Part shown: positions 38,101-47,696 of the stretch, one piece after another
How the letters are laid out: every line of letters begins with the position of its first letter
How positions within the stretch are numbered: the stretch's first letter is position 1
Source of the DNA: Gentiana macrophylla
Taxonomy: Eukaryota > Streptophyta > Magnoliopsida > Gentianales > Gentianaceae
Length of the DNA: 64,000 bases
NCBI GenBank assembly: GCA_026214975.1
Contig: CM047815.1
Span: forward strand, 82,356,800-82,420,799
Reading direction: 5' to 3'
Translations under genes and position numbers: made by a program
Notes under the pieces: generated by a model
What the model was told of the DNA's origin: nothing
The model's database searches: none
The model's input: only the letters and a program-made list of their open reading frames with translations

Positions 38101-41100
38101 TCCATTGAATTTAACCCCTTTGGACTAGGAACCATGTAATTTGCACAGATAAATCCACACCTATCCAGGCCCTCTTGGTCCCAGGGCATCAGCTCTACCA
38201 CGTTGGTAGGCTTCATCGCCGAAAAGATCAAGTTTCTAGGGAGAACTGCAATTTATCATTCATACACTTTACCAATATACTTTCATCTGCACACAATAAT
38301 GAGCAGGGCTGTTGTCCTTAGTTTTCTTTTCTTAATTTTATGAAATGAAGATTTAAGTTTTTTTTTTTTTTTTTTTTTTCCAAAGTCGTAATCACAACCA
38401 ATGACGATGTAATAAATTTCAAATATTTGAGCTGCTTATCGCACATGATGTGGCATTAAAGCAGCAATCGCAATGCATTGGGTCTAGTTCTAGCATAACA
38501 GGATCCACAGCGTTTAACGATAAGCCATAGTCTTGTCTGAAAAGCTTGAGCAACTTAGGCGGTCATAATTGCAGTCATACTCTCTAGCATGCAACAAAAT
38601 GTGCACATATCCCTCACATCCTCTTAAGTTGAGGCAAATGTACTAAAATAATACAGATTCTGAAGTCAACGATGTAATGCAGGCACAAATTTTAGTTTCT
38701 GAATTGTGTTTGAGTTAAGAATATCCTAGTCCATTATTTGGCACTCGAAATCTCATCAATTTGGCACAACATCTTTTTCAGGAATACGTGCAAGATGGCA
38801 TTGATTGGGGCAAGGTAGATTTTGATGACAACCAAGACTGCCTTAACCTTTTTGAGAAGGTATGCTGACAAGACTACGGCACCCATATGTATCAAATACT
38901 CGTCTTCCACTTGCATAAGTGTCTAGCGGATATCTAAGAGTAAAACAGGATCAAAACTCCTCTTTTAATTGTTCACGTATCAGGTAAGGTGAAGAGTTGG
39001 TGCAAGAGAGTGAAAGTGTTTTTCCAATGCTCCATTCTTTAGGTTCCGAAAATTGTGCTGCTTTTCCTAGGAGCCCCATCAATTTGATGATGTCAGCACT
39101 GGTGCATTTTTCCGCGTCAGATTGCTTGCCATGTTTTGTGAGCGAGTTGAGTTTATGCACATCTGACATTTCAATCTGTTTGTTCGTATTCTTTACAGAA
39201 ACCCCTTGGTTTACTGTCTTTGCTTGATGAAGAATCTACTTTCCCAAATGGCACGGACTTGACTTTTGCCAACAAGCTTAAGCAGCATTTGAAATCTAGT
39301 CCTTGTTTTAGAGCTGAACGGGACAAAGTTTTTGCTGTAAACCATTACGCTGGAGAGGTAACCACTTTCATCGTCTGTGAATTATTTTATACATCTTTAT
39401 CTCTATATATCACTGTCCTATAAAACCAAGAATATAGTTCTATTTTCCTTTTCTGGATTGGGGTCAATTCACCACCTCTGTAAATCACGGGTCCTATTCA
39501 CTTATAGCTCGTATGAAAGATATTAGATAGGAAATGAGCAATTTGGTCCCTTAGTTTATTGTACTGTGGCAAATTCAGTCGCTGCCTTTATATATTCCCT
39601 CTTTTAAAGGGTTTCATCAATTTGTCTGCTACTTACCCCCTACCAATACAAGTCGTTTAATGAAAAATGAACTAGAAGGTCCAATTTTTGTCATATGATG
39701 GCCTAAATTGCAATTAGTGTAAAACTAAGGGATTTACCCCTAGCCTCAAACGTAATGCTGTTAGAAGTTCTCTTCCATGCTATCAAATATTATTGAAATT
39801 CTATTAAGGTTTTAGGCCAAACATGTAGTCCGTGTTCTTTTACAGACATGTAAAAACTGGTCCAAACAATCACTCCAAACATAACACGACTTGAGTAGGT
39901 TCTTGAACTTCTTGTTTCAATCTCAATTGAATTTGATTGTTTCTTCTCTTTAACCATATTTGCTTCTTTAGGTGACATATGATTCATCTGGTTTTCTTGA
40001 AAAGAACCGAGATTTACTCCACCCGGACTCCATTCACTTGCTATCATCATGCACATTCAACCTTCCTCAGGCTTTTGCTTCCAGTATGCTTACTCAATCA
40101 GACAAAGCTGTTGTTGGTCCATTACATAAGTCTGGTGGAGCAGATTCTCAGAAATTGAGTGTTGCCACAAAGTTTAAGGTAAGCTTTATGTTCGCTATTC
40201 AATCACATGTTCATTTATTACTCAGAAAAAAAGGTGAATTAATTTATGTCCAATAGATCCTAGGTATCCTGCTAATCATTAGTTGTCTTGTGTTGTATGA
40301 ATGGTTTGGACGTATAGCTCTCACTAATAAGCACATGTCCTTAACTCGAGGATACTTAGTTAAGAAGGCTAGTTAATGTGTTAACGAGATGGTCTCCAAT
40401 GTATAAAGAGAACATGACATGGATAGTGGTATTTTTGCTTTACTGTTGCTTTATTGTTTTACTGCTTACAGTTTCTTAACTTGGTTTGGCTGTAGAGTCA
40501 ATTATTCCAATTGATGCACCGGTTGGAGAATACTACACCACATTTTGTACGTTGTATCAAGCCCAACAATGTCCAATCTCCTGGGTTGTATGACCAAAAA
40601 CTAGTATTACAACAACTCCGATGTTGTGGAATCTTAGAAGTTGTTCGAATATCAAGATCTGGATTTCCAACAAAGATGACCCATCAAAAGTTTGCTCGGA
40701 GGTAAAACGCGTGTGTACGCCTTTCTCGGTTGATGTGTCATTTGTTGTTTCTTGTGTTTCTGATTTCATTTCTCAATCAGGTACGGTTTCCTTCTTTTGG
40801 AGCATGTCGCCGCCCAAGATCCGCTTAGTGTTTCTGTTGCAATTCTTCATCAGTTTAATATTCTTCCCGACATGTACCAAGTTGGCTACACTAAACTATT
40901 CTTCCGAACTGGCCAGGTGAGACTCAATACTCCTTATCCTTTCCCTTACGTTTTTTTTGTTTAACTTTGTAAATAATACTATCCGTTTTTGAAACATACT
41001 GGTATCTGACTTTTACTGTTAATGTTTTGAACTTACAGATTGGAGTGCTGGAGGATACTAGAAATCGCACTCTTCATGGTATCTTACGTGTTCAAAGCTG

Positions 41101-42505
41101 TTTTAGAGGTCATCAAGCTCGCTCTTATGTTAAGAATCTAAGGAAAGGGATCGTCACAATTCAATCATGTATGTTTCATTTACTCGTATTCTTGATGTTT
41201 CTGGTTGAATCGTCCTTTTCCTTTCAGGTGATCATTATATTGTTGTAACTTTCTATGCAGTTCTTCGTGGTGTGAAAACTAGAAAAGAATATGACGTCTT
41301 GTTGGAAAGACATAGAGCAGCAGTGCGTATACAGAAGCACGTTAAAGGAAGGATTGGCAGGAAAAGATTTGAAAATATTTGTGATGCATCGGTTGTAGTC
41401 CAGTCAGGTACTTTGAAATTCTGATTCCTCTCCTTATGTAAAGCGTTATTTCTGAAAAGCGTGTTCCAGCTCGGTTGAAGTGTGTTGTGTTGAGAAATAT
41501 GCATTACTCTTAGTTGAAGTGTACAGTGTTTAAATATGTAAACTTGGCTGGCCCTAATTTCATAGGATATATTGACATTGGCTGAATGCTAAGGCTCAAA
41601 AGTTGTTTGTCAAAATGCCTAACTGAGATGTTACTCATGTTTTTTGTGCTTTTATTTGCTTAGTTGTTCGTGGCTGGTTGGTCAGAAGGTGCTCGGGCGA
41701 CGTGGGACTTTTACAGTTTGGAGCAAGACAGGTATTTGTGCTTTCTTTTTAAATAAAAATCATAGAAACCAATGAGAATGAATTGCATACAAACTCAAAT
41801 CCTGGCAACGGGTTACAGGAAGTATTGGTCAAGTCATCATACCTTGCTGAACTACAACGCCGAGTTCTCAAAGCTGAAGCAGGTTTAAGAGTGAAAGAAG
41901 AAGAAAACGACATCCTTCACCAAAGACTACAACAGTACGAGAATCGATGGTCAGAATACGAACAGAAAATGAAGTCCATGGAAGAAGTATGGCAGAAGCA
42001 AATGAGGTCACTCCAATCCAGCCTTTCAATAGCAAAGAAAAGCTTAGCCCTTGACGACTCACAGAGAAACTCAGACGCTTCAATCAACTCGTTGCACGAA
42101 AGGGGCGCGAGTTGGGATGGAGGAAGCAACAGTAGGGTTCATGAGGGCAGCAATGGCTTCAGATCATCATCCACCATGGGAGGAGGAACAGGAACAGGCA
42201 CAGGTGGTGGTCTAAGTGTGATAAACCGTTTAGCCGAAGAATTTGAAGAGAGAAGCAAAGTGTTTGGTGATGATGCAAAGTTTCTCGTGGAAGTGAAATC
42301 GGGTCAGGTCGAGGCAAATCTGGATCCTGATCGCGAGCTGAGAAGATTGAGACAAATGTTTGAGGTTTGGAAGAAGGATTACGGATCGAGATTGAGGGAA
42401 ACAAAGGTGATTCTTCATAAGCTTGGAACTAGTGAAAATGGTTCTGGAGATAAAGGGATAAAGAAATGGTGGGGAAGAATGAGCAGCTCAAAGATTCTAT
42501 TATAG
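23114..42505 (+). CDS. ATM1: Class VIII unconventional myosin, ATM1-type, 1165 aa in 23 exons
   Basis: An actin-based ATPase motor; plant class VIII myosins act at plasmodesmata, the cell plate and endocytic sites. Exons: 23114-23434, 25215-25316, 25403-25546, 25646-25796, 25871-25898, 27405-27570, 27696-27759, 28141-28154, 28238-28322, 31013-31116, 31279-31417, 37328-37446, 37538-37690, 37807-37896, 38782-38859, 39199-39357, 39972-40178, 40496-40701, 40781-40916, 41039-41168, 41261-41407, 41664-41731, 41819-42505. All have GT/AG ends and keep phase, totalling 1165 codons, the family length. Start [18 protein letters not shown] is the class VIII N-terminus. Landmarks: SH3-like domain from about 108, P-loop GESGAGKT at 250-257, NDNSSRFG at 298-305, DIYGFESF at 522-529, four IQ motifs at about 823-937, coiled coil at about 938-1015 and C-terminal tail. 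The acceptor of the last exon is least certain. Introns hold several transposons. Confidence 0.95.
26137..26230. repeat. 56-bp tandem duplication in myosin intron 5
   Basis: The phrase tggaattgttttttcgcaga starts at 26137 and again at 26193, continuing as actgtgtgttttata in both. The copies are almost identical, so the duplication is recent. Confidence 0.85.
27797..28060. mobile_element. Stowaway-type MITE in myosin intron 7
   Basis: The terminal inverted repeats are ctcctgccgtcccttaa on the left and the complement of ttaagggaccgagggaa on the right, each continuing into a gtgacactttt arm. TA dinucleotides flank both sides (27795-27796 and 28061-28062). The CTCCCTCCGTCCC-like end and TA target match Stowaway (Tc1/mariner) MITEs. 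The length of 264 bp is in range, and it carries no ORF. Confidence 0.85.
28141..28154 (+). other. ATM1: 14-nt microexon (exon 8) of the myosin gene
   Basis: The exon ttttacttgaaaag follows ctttgcag and precedes gtatac. With the split codon on either side it supplies FLLEK, which class VIII motors have at this point before [11 protein letters not shown]. Omitting it would shift the frame (14 is not a multiple of 3). It is directly preceded by the Stowaway MITE 80 bp upstream. Confidence 0.85.
29380..29640. mobile_element. Decayed repeat of the 'gggtca...gccgcccctgg' family in myosin intron 9
   Basis: It ends gggggtcaagtgaccc, then gtaagcgccgcccctggg. The end matches 44430-44472 and resembles 12250-12315. 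The left border is unclear. It has no coding capacity. Confidence 0.4.
29819..30139 (+). mobile_element. TRIM-like miniature LTR element in myosin intron 9
   Basis: Two direct repeats of about 76-82 bp, at 29819-29894 and 30058-30139, share atatgtaaatt, cttcccaaca and gatggtaattcaa. Just inside the left copy is gggtattagttc, a degenerate form of the initiator-tRNA-Met primer site TGGTATCAGAGC. Just before the right copy is the polypurine-like cttgagggggca. The right copy runs TGTTGATG to TTCAACA. The total is about 320 bp without coding capacity, which fits a TRIM. Confidence 0.6.
31706..31961 (+). repeat. Copia 2 5' LTR
   Basis: It contains a TATA-like ttataaattg at about 31872 and aaataaaaac near the end, which could serve as promoter and polyadenylation signal. 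It differs from the 3' copy at gtggctgttc and at ttctaca. Confidence 0.95.
32011..35700 (+). CDS. Copia 2 gag-protease-integrase-reverse transcriptase polyprotein, C-terminally truncated
   Basis: A single frame of 1229 codons from ATG at 32011, 49 bases after the LTR. Domains in order: gag with a PF14244-like start ([12 protein letters not shown]), a zinc knuckle [14 protein letters not shown] at about 263-276, protease [13 protein letters not shown] at about 361, and GAG-pre-integrase. Integrase shows [15 protein letters not shown] (about 624) and [10 protein letters not shown]. Reverse transcriptase shows [20 protein letters not shown] and YVDDII (about 1150). It stops just after the reverse transcriptase because of a small deletion near 35646 (KEAVCLVSK in place of the usual glycine-rich end). 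RNase H is therefore not translated in frame. Confidence 0.93.
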   Translation: MATEHSSEVNSREEGNSNTSSWTSEPSLMPLPTHKLNGDNYLQWSKSIHLLITGRGKEEYLTGESKAPDAGDATYKKWRVENSLVMSILLGSMTTATAENFILLNTAAEIWSEASDLYSKKDNTSEMYEIEAKLQDMKQGDLSVTEYYNLLSRSWQQIDNCESISWHNANDAKTYKSLKEQRRIFKFLMGLNSNLDDVRGRVLSSKPLPSIKMVFADIKHEESRKRLMMNENTTNSSTTESSALFTKAVPNTAQKQKGNRPFCEHCKRTGHIKETCWKIHGKPANWKPARQNQIPESSGRLATIEEQKSEGIFSTEQIEALKRLLSAQNPQINAPQGSTSIANTGLCFNAYSGSHILEKVWIVDSGASNHMTGNPSLFTNLTKCNQPHNVKIADGTISQVSGIGTIPLNDNITLRDVLYVPNLHCNLLSVSRFIKDSKCSVIFHANGCKFQGLNSMEEIGSAEGISGLFFFKTNHSSILFEDISKGLSSICRPNMSCSNIMLLHYILGHPNFLYLKKLYPDVFKGIIVESLHCDICELSKHVRSVFPKILHKPSQPFALFHSDIWGPSKKKTITEKRWFISFIDDHSRVTWLFLLKEKSEVRSIFINFFTMIKNQFGTEIKVLKTDNGKEYFEKSLNSFFSEKGIIHLSTCVDTPQQNGVAERKNRHLLDVARSIMFTMNVPKYLWGEAVLTATYLINRMPFRVLNFRTPIQVLKESYPNTHLMSSIPFKVFGSTCFVHIHSHNRGKFDPRAIKCVFVGYSPSQQGYKCFCPTSRKFFNTKDVTFMEETPYFGQEVQGENFPNFFQSWDIENFSDTVINTETTETTQNQSGNIHDGSNDPHESPPIIVYSRKRKATSQNPNCDNSEPNYNSESQNSDSYESGTEDQSLDSPNISDNQDSDTSDHSKHLSDDNDQPIAVRKGVRSCTSHPIYNFLSYHNLSPKETGFIGSLDAIQIPKDVHEAIISPKWKEALEEEMSALHKNDTWDITQLPTGKFPVGCKWIFTIKCNADGSLNRYKARLVAKGFTQSYGIDYHETFAPVAKLNTIRVLLSIAVNLDWNLTQLDIKNAFLNGDLEEDVYMHIPPGFETLGNRGDVCKLKKSLYGLKQSPRAWFGRFSKFLTKQGYNQSHADHTLFTKTTKPGNLTILVVYVDDIILTGNDLDEVKGIKESLAKEFEIKDLGDLKYFLGMEITRNSKGISVSQRKYTLDLLKEAVCLVSKPNKYPLLNQV
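35701..36417 (+). pseudogene. Copia 2 RNase H portion, out of frame
   Basis: The segment 35735-35860 reads [18 protein letters not shown] and [11 protein letters not shown] in one frame. After an apparent 2-base insertion at about 35852 the sequence continues as [67 protein letters not shown] and [11 protein letters not shown], the full RNase H signature. It ends at 36417, next to the polypurine tract. With the break before 35700 this copy needs at least two frame corrections. Confidence 0.9.
36425..36680 (+). repeat. Copia 2 3' LTR
   Basis: Identical to the 5' LTR except for two sites (gtggcttttc and tttttaca). Confidence 0.95.
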
Positions 42506-42644
42506 AGAATTAATCTCTCTATCGTTTTGCATATATAATTAATATTAATGTGAGATTTGGTTTAGTGAGGCTTCAAATTATTATTGTTTGAATATAAAAG
42601 GAAAAAGATGTGCATTGCCGAGTTTTTTTTGTTTGATGTAAATT

Positions 42645-43415
42645 TAGGGCTGAGCTTGGGTCGGGTTGGGTTCGTTTTGGTTGGGTTTTTCATAGTCTTA
42701 GTCGGGTTGGTTTGAAAAAATACTAACCCAAACCAAACCAAACCAAATTATTAGAAAACCCAATTGGTTTGTTTCGGGTCGGTTGGGTTGGGTTTTGGGT
42801 TTGGTTTTTCATAAACAATGATTTATTTATAATCAAACTTTGATGTAATAAAATCCATACATGTATTCTATCGAAATTCAATTTTTTTTTATCACATGTT
42901 CATAGAGAACAATATTTAAAGACAATTTTTTTATGGACATCATATTACGAATCAAATAATTTATGACACAACCAACAACCATGTAGAGATAAGAATAATG
43001 TTAAAAATACTTAAGATTAAGGAAATCATACATGAAAATTTAAAAGTTAAAGAAATGATCCATAATTCATTCGAAAAAATATTATATTCATCAAATAGTC
43101 ATTTTAGTCTAATTCTGCAATCCTACAGATGATTCTTCATTTGTCAATTATCACACCACAAAAATAAATGTTGATCAAAAATGAATAGCAATAACCTTTT
43201 TTATTGGCTATCAATAGAATTATCTATTGTAATGTTTTTCGGGTTGGGTTGGTGTCGAAGAAAAAAAAATAAAACTCCAAACCAACCCAATAAAGCGTTC
43301 GGTTGGGTCAAAAACCAACCCAATATTTTTTGTTTCAACTGGTTGGGTTATTTTGGGTTGGTTCGGTTTGAGTTTTAGGTTGGTTCGGGTTTATTGGGTT
43401 TTTTGCTCGGCCCTA
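42645..43415. mobile_element. hAT-like non-autonomous DNA transposon downstream of the myosin gene
   Basis: The ends are TAGGGCTGAGC and GCTCGGCCCTA, an 11-bp inverted match with one mismatch. The flanks gatgtaaa (42635-42642, then tt) and gatgtaat (43416-43423) resemble an 8-bp target duplication. Inside each end are arrays of gggttgggtt and aacccaaacc that can pair over long distance. It carries no transposase. It begins 140 bp after the myosin stop, so it probably overlaps or abuts the 3' UTR. Confidence 0.7.
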
Positions 43416-43457
43416 GATGTAATACTCATTTTTTTCCAAATTTTTTTATGGTGTTGT

Positions 43458-43496
<39 letters not shown>
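43458..43496. repeat. (TA)n microsatellite
   Basis: About 19 TA units, following agatatata. Confidence 0.9.
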
Positions 43497-43499
<3 letters not shown>

Positions 43500-44219
43500 C
43501 AAACATGGGTAAAAAAAATTAATTTTGATTATTGTTTTTTAAGGAATTATGATTATTGTTATGCACTTTCCATGAATATCGTTTCATTATGCCTTTCCAA
43601 GCCTTTTTACGTCAGAATGTGAAACATTATATCTATCCAAATATGATCAAAGCAATTTAGTTTATTGTGACCTAAACATGATTAGGAAAACATTACATTT
43701 TCAGCATCTAAATGGTCTTATACGTTCCTGAAATTTTTATAGGGCTGTGGTTATATTCTGACTTGAAATAGGAATGGAAAACGTAATTTTTTCGGCCTGT
43801 AAAATGTCTCGATTGTTTTCCAAGCTTACATAACAATGTTTGTTTATTGAGACCAAACATTGGCTCGGAAACATAATGTTCTTGTCCTGTAACATGGTCC
43901 GAACATTTTCTATAACGATATAATGTTGTTTTATTCGGATTTGTGTTTGATCAAGAAAACATGAACTTTTCAGTAGCAATATTGGTCGTGTTTCAAATGT
44001 AAACAAATGCCCACATGCACAGAGATGTAAACAAACCAAACAAAAAAACATTTATTCCTACCCATATCAGGTCCGTAAAATAGGTTCAAAGCATAATATA
44101 AATTGTGCAGAATAATATAAAATTCCTGATTCATTTTGAGCCGAATGATATACGCAGGTAATTTGCATATGAATTCAATGATACTGGTCGAAAATCAAAA
44201 CAACACTTTATATTTTTTT
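43500..44219. other. AT-rich intergenic stretch
   Basis: No domain or strong repeat is recognised. Words such as aaacat and ggaaaacat recur, giving a weak impression of a decayed repeat (catgattaggaaaacattac, cattggctcggaaacataat). Confidence 0.4.
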
Positions 44220-44472
44220 AGGATTAAAGTTTAAATTACATTAAAAAAATCAAAAGCTTAATTAAGTTTGGGTCAGCAAGTGTATTATGTATAAAGTATA
44301 AATTTATTTTTTCAAGGATCAAGAGTGAATTATTAAAAAATTTAGAGGGTCAGCAAATATTTTTTTAGTGGTAATTTTTTTCAACCATTAATTTTAATAC
44401 ATAGGAAATTTATTTATTTTTTATAATTGAGGGTCAACTGACCCAAAACGTAAAGAGTGCCGCCGCCCCTGG
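44220..44472. mobile_element. Decayed repeat of the 'gggtca...gccgcccctgg' family, intergenic copy
   Basis: It contains gggtcagcaagtg, agagggtcagcaaa and the end gagggtcaactgaccc, then gccgccgcccctgg. The end aligns with 29590-29640. It has no coding capacity. The class is unknown. Confidence 0.45.
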
Positions 44473-44879
44473 ATATACGTGTTAAATATAAAACGAAGTT
44501 CAATCTTGTCATTAACATGTGTGAAACATATTTAGTGTAAAAAATAAACTCCCTTAATTTTTATCTGTTGTTTTACAAGACACCACAAATCGTTCCTACC
44601 ACAAATTACATCTAACATTGTATATGCAAGGAACGTCATTGTTTACTGACATGCCTATAAAATTTACCTACCACCGACGTTCATTTTATAGGGACGTTCT
44701 TCTATGTTGAATCTATTTAAAGAGTAAAATATGTGGATGAATCTGGACCACATAATTTCAATTTAAATTAAACTGTATGATTCAAAATCATTCACGTGTA
44801 TCTACAATGTAAATAGAATGAGTAGAGAAGACCTGTTTTATACATCATCATCGGGTGTAAATAGAACCTGGGAATTTCC

Positions 44880-46249
44880 GAAAAAAGTCGCCTTGTTCAT
44901 CGACTAGGCAGCGCTCCTCTCTTTCTATTCACTCCCGTCACTCTTCTCTCTGACAGACACCATTGACATTGCCTTTGCCTCTACTGTTAAATTGAGTGTT
45001 GGTTCTGCTCCGCCGCTTTATTCTTCTCCCCAAAGCACATAACCTCCAATTTGTCTGTCTCTCCATGCTTGTCGACTGATGACTGATTGAGTAAGGTACT
45101 TCTTTGATCGTTTCAATGTCTCTACTTAATATTCATTAATTTGCTCATTGGCTCATTGGATCTGGGGAGTTTTTTTTAAAGGTTTTTCGTTGTTGGTTTT
45201 GTTCTGTCTAATCAAATTCTTTTAGAATGTTAAGATTTTCTTAGCTGAAAAGTGTTTTTAATAAGCATGGATTTTGAGGCTTTTCTTGTGTAAACGCACG
45301 GAAACTTTACAGTTCAATTCACAGAATTAATGAGTTTCGAGCATTTTTTGCTTTTGTTAAGTGCATAAATTTGCGGAATTCTCAGTGTCTGTGGCGCCTT
45401 AATCGCCGCCTATTGGATGCTATTTATTGATCTGATTACTTTCTAACACCGGTGCTTTAGAAAGGGTAAATGTAAGAACTTCCCCAGGGGTACATTGAAA
45501 TTTATGGTTGTTTTTCACTCGGATGATTAAAAAAATCATTTCAGCATTTTGTAGTTTGTAGAAGTTGGATTTGAAACTAAAAATCTTTTTTGCCCAAATA
45601 AAAATCCTGATTCACCTTATTCCAAATTTCTTTAGAAGCTAAGGTTCTTTATTATCTGAGTATATTGCAGATCATGGCATCAAGTATTGTAAAGAAAATA
45701 TTCCCACACTCACTCTTTAGTTTGCATAGTTGTCTCCTTTAGAAAGAACATTCATATTTAGCGAATTTGGTTTTTTAACTTTATTGTAACTCTTAATTAT
45801 CCGTCATCATTCTGCTTTATATGAATGTATAAGCTTTAAAACGTTGGATATTCATGAAGTCCCGTTCTTTACTTTCTTTGCTGAATGGTTTTTACTACGT
45901 TTTGACAATCATTGGCTGCCTTCTGTGACTTGAAATTTGATATTGATCCCCAGGGTTGATTCGATAAACTAGATGAAAAGCATTTGTTTCGTGGGAGGAA
46001 GGAATTGATTTGCGTACTTTGGCTGTATATAACCTGAACTTGTATGTATTCTTGCATTTTCTTTTTAAATGAAACATATTTTGGCATGTTCAGTTACATT
46101 TTTCTCTGTGGTGACTCATATTAAGATTAAGCAATCTAAGTTTTGCATTTGCCCTTTACAGAAATTTCCTGAAATTTTTCGTGTTTTTTTTTTTACCTCT
46201 TAGGCTCTTACACACTTGATTAAGTAGACATACACACTAGGACTTACAG
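44880..46249 (+). other. Probable promoter and 5' leader region of the PPR gene
   Basis: A pyrimidine-rich stretch with ctctctttctattcactc near 44915-44970 resembles a plant leader. A donor-like gagtaaggtact near 45090 and several cag acceptors up to 46249 suggest one or more introns. A short possible coding piece starts at atggcatcaagtatt (45674), directly after ttgcagatc. Exon limits cannot be settled by eye. Confidence 0.35.
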
Positions 46250-46259
46250 TTTTGTAATC

Positions 46260-47696
46260 TTGCTCTTTTTCTTGGCAAAGGATTTGAATAGCTGTGGACC
46301 ATACTGCAACAATCACTTAAATGTTATTTCTTTGCAAAAGAATTTTTCTGCACCGTTGCCTGCTACCAACTGCATCCTCAGCCACCTGAAAGCCATTACA
46401 ACCACCACCGGCAGTGAGTATAAACTGAAAAGCACATCAAATGACGACTATTTTGCTACTGTTCACCATATTTCTAACATTGTGCGACGTGATATATACA
46501 TGGAGAGGACATTGAATAAGATGCAAATCACCGGTATTGTTAATTCAGAGTTAGTATACAGAGTACTTCGCAGCTGCAGCAAAAGTGGTATCGAGTCTTT
46601 TCGTTTCTTCAACTGGGCACGTACACACCACCCTTGTTACGATCCCACAACTCTTGAATTTGAGGAGCTTCTCAAGACCCTTGCTCGTACTGGCCATTGG
46701 GAAACCATGTGGAAGGTAGCCCATCAGATGAAAATCCAGAATGTTCCAATGTCACCCTCTGTTGTGTCGTTTATCATTGAACACTACGGCAAATGTGGAC
46801 TCATTAACCAAGCTGTTGAGCTTTTTAATCGGCTCAAGAACTTCAACTGTCCTCAAACAACAGAAGTGTACAACTCCTTGCTTTTTGCTCTTTGTGAGGT
46901 AAAGAATTTCCAAGGGGCTTATGCTTTGGTACGTAGAATGTTACGTAAAAAAGTTGTCCCCGACAAAAAAACATACTCCACCTTAGTAAACGGATGGTGC
47001 TCGAGTGGAAAGTTGCAAGAAGCGCAGACTTTCTTGGAAGAGATGAGTAAAAAAGGCTTCAATCCTCCCGTACGAGGTCGGGACCTTCTGATTGACGGAT
47101 TACTGAGTGCAGGATATCTTGAATCAGCAAAAGGATTGGTAAGGAAAATGACGAAAGAGGGCTTTGTCCCAGATGTAACAACATTCAATTCATTGGCTGA
47201 AGCAATATGTAAATCTGGGGAGATGGATTTCTGCATTGATCTCTTTCGTGATGTTTGTAGACTAGGGCTATGTCCTAATGCAGACACTTATAAAACAATA
47301 GTAACAGCAGCTTCAAAAGCGGGAAGGGTCGACGACGCCCTTCAGATCCTTCATAGATCTATTGAAGACGGGCTCAGACCGTTTCCTAGCTTATACGCTC
47401 CCATACTGAAAGCGTATTTTCGTATAGGAAGATTTGATGATGCATTCAGCTTTTTCAGTGATATGAAAGTGAAAGGGCATCCACCAAATCGACCGGTGTA
47501 TACTATGTTGATAAAGATGTGTAGCCGTGGAGGTAGATTCGTAGAAGCTGCTAATTATCTGGTTGAGATGACAGATTTGAATTTGTTGCCAATGTCACGC
47601 AACTTTGATATGGTGACTGATGGGCTGAAGAATTCCGGGAAGCATGATTTGGCTAAGAGGATAGAGCAATTGGAAATATCTCTTCGGGGAATTTGA
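46260..47696 (+). CDS. P-class pentatricopeptide repeat protein, similar to Arabidopsis At5g18390
   Basis: An RNA-binding helical-repeat protein of the kind that acts in mitochondria or chloroplasts on organelle transcripts. The frame ends at 47694-47696. It carries about nine or ten 35-residue PPR motifs, for example DKKTYSTLVNGWCSSGKLQE, VTTFNSLAEAICKSGEMDF and RPVYTMLIKMCSRGGRFVE. There is no E or DYW extension. The order and wording (DDYFATVHHISNIVRRDIY, FNPPVRGRDLLIDGLL, FSFFSDMKVKGHPPNRPVYT, end KHDLAKRIEQLEISLRGI) closely resemble At5g18390. The frame is open from 46224, but the first in-frame ATG is at 46500, inside the conserved region. True initiation is therefore probably in an upstream exon. 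The start given is the first plausible codon region, not a proven start. Confidence 0.88.
   Translation: MLFFLAKDLNSCGPYCNNHLNVISLQKNFSAPLPATNCILSHLKAITTTTGSEYKLKSTSNDDYFATVHHISNIVRRDIYMERTLNKMQITGIVNSELVYRVLRSCSKSGIESFRFFNWARTHHPCYDPTTLEFEELLKTLARTGHWETMWKVAHQMKIQNVPMSPSVVSFIIEHYGKCGLINQAVELFNRLKNFNCPQTTEVYNSLLFALCEVKNFQGAYALVRRMLRKKVVPDKKTYSTLVNGWCSSGKLQEAQTFLEEMSKKGFNPPVRGRDLLIDGLLSAGYLESAKGLVRKMTKEGFVPDVTTFNSLAEAICKSGEMDFCIDLFRDVCRLGLCPNADTYKTIVTAASKAGRVDDALQILHRSIEDGLRPFPSLYAPILKAYFRIGRFDDAFSFFSDMKVKGHPPNRPVYTMLIKMCSRGGRFVEAANYLVEMTDLNLLPMSRNFDMVTDGLKNSGKHDLAKRIEQLEISLRGI

Noticed and set aside
38040..38240. tRNA-related repeat around ggattcgatccac in myosin intron 14
   Set aside because: Only one B-box-like word; no ends, target duplication or fold visible.
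46919..47287. 122-codon minus-strand frame
   Set aside because: Antisense shadow of the PPR gene.
46500..47696. PPR start at the ATG 46500
   Set aside because: It cuts off conserved residues just upstream (DDYFATVHHISNIVRR).
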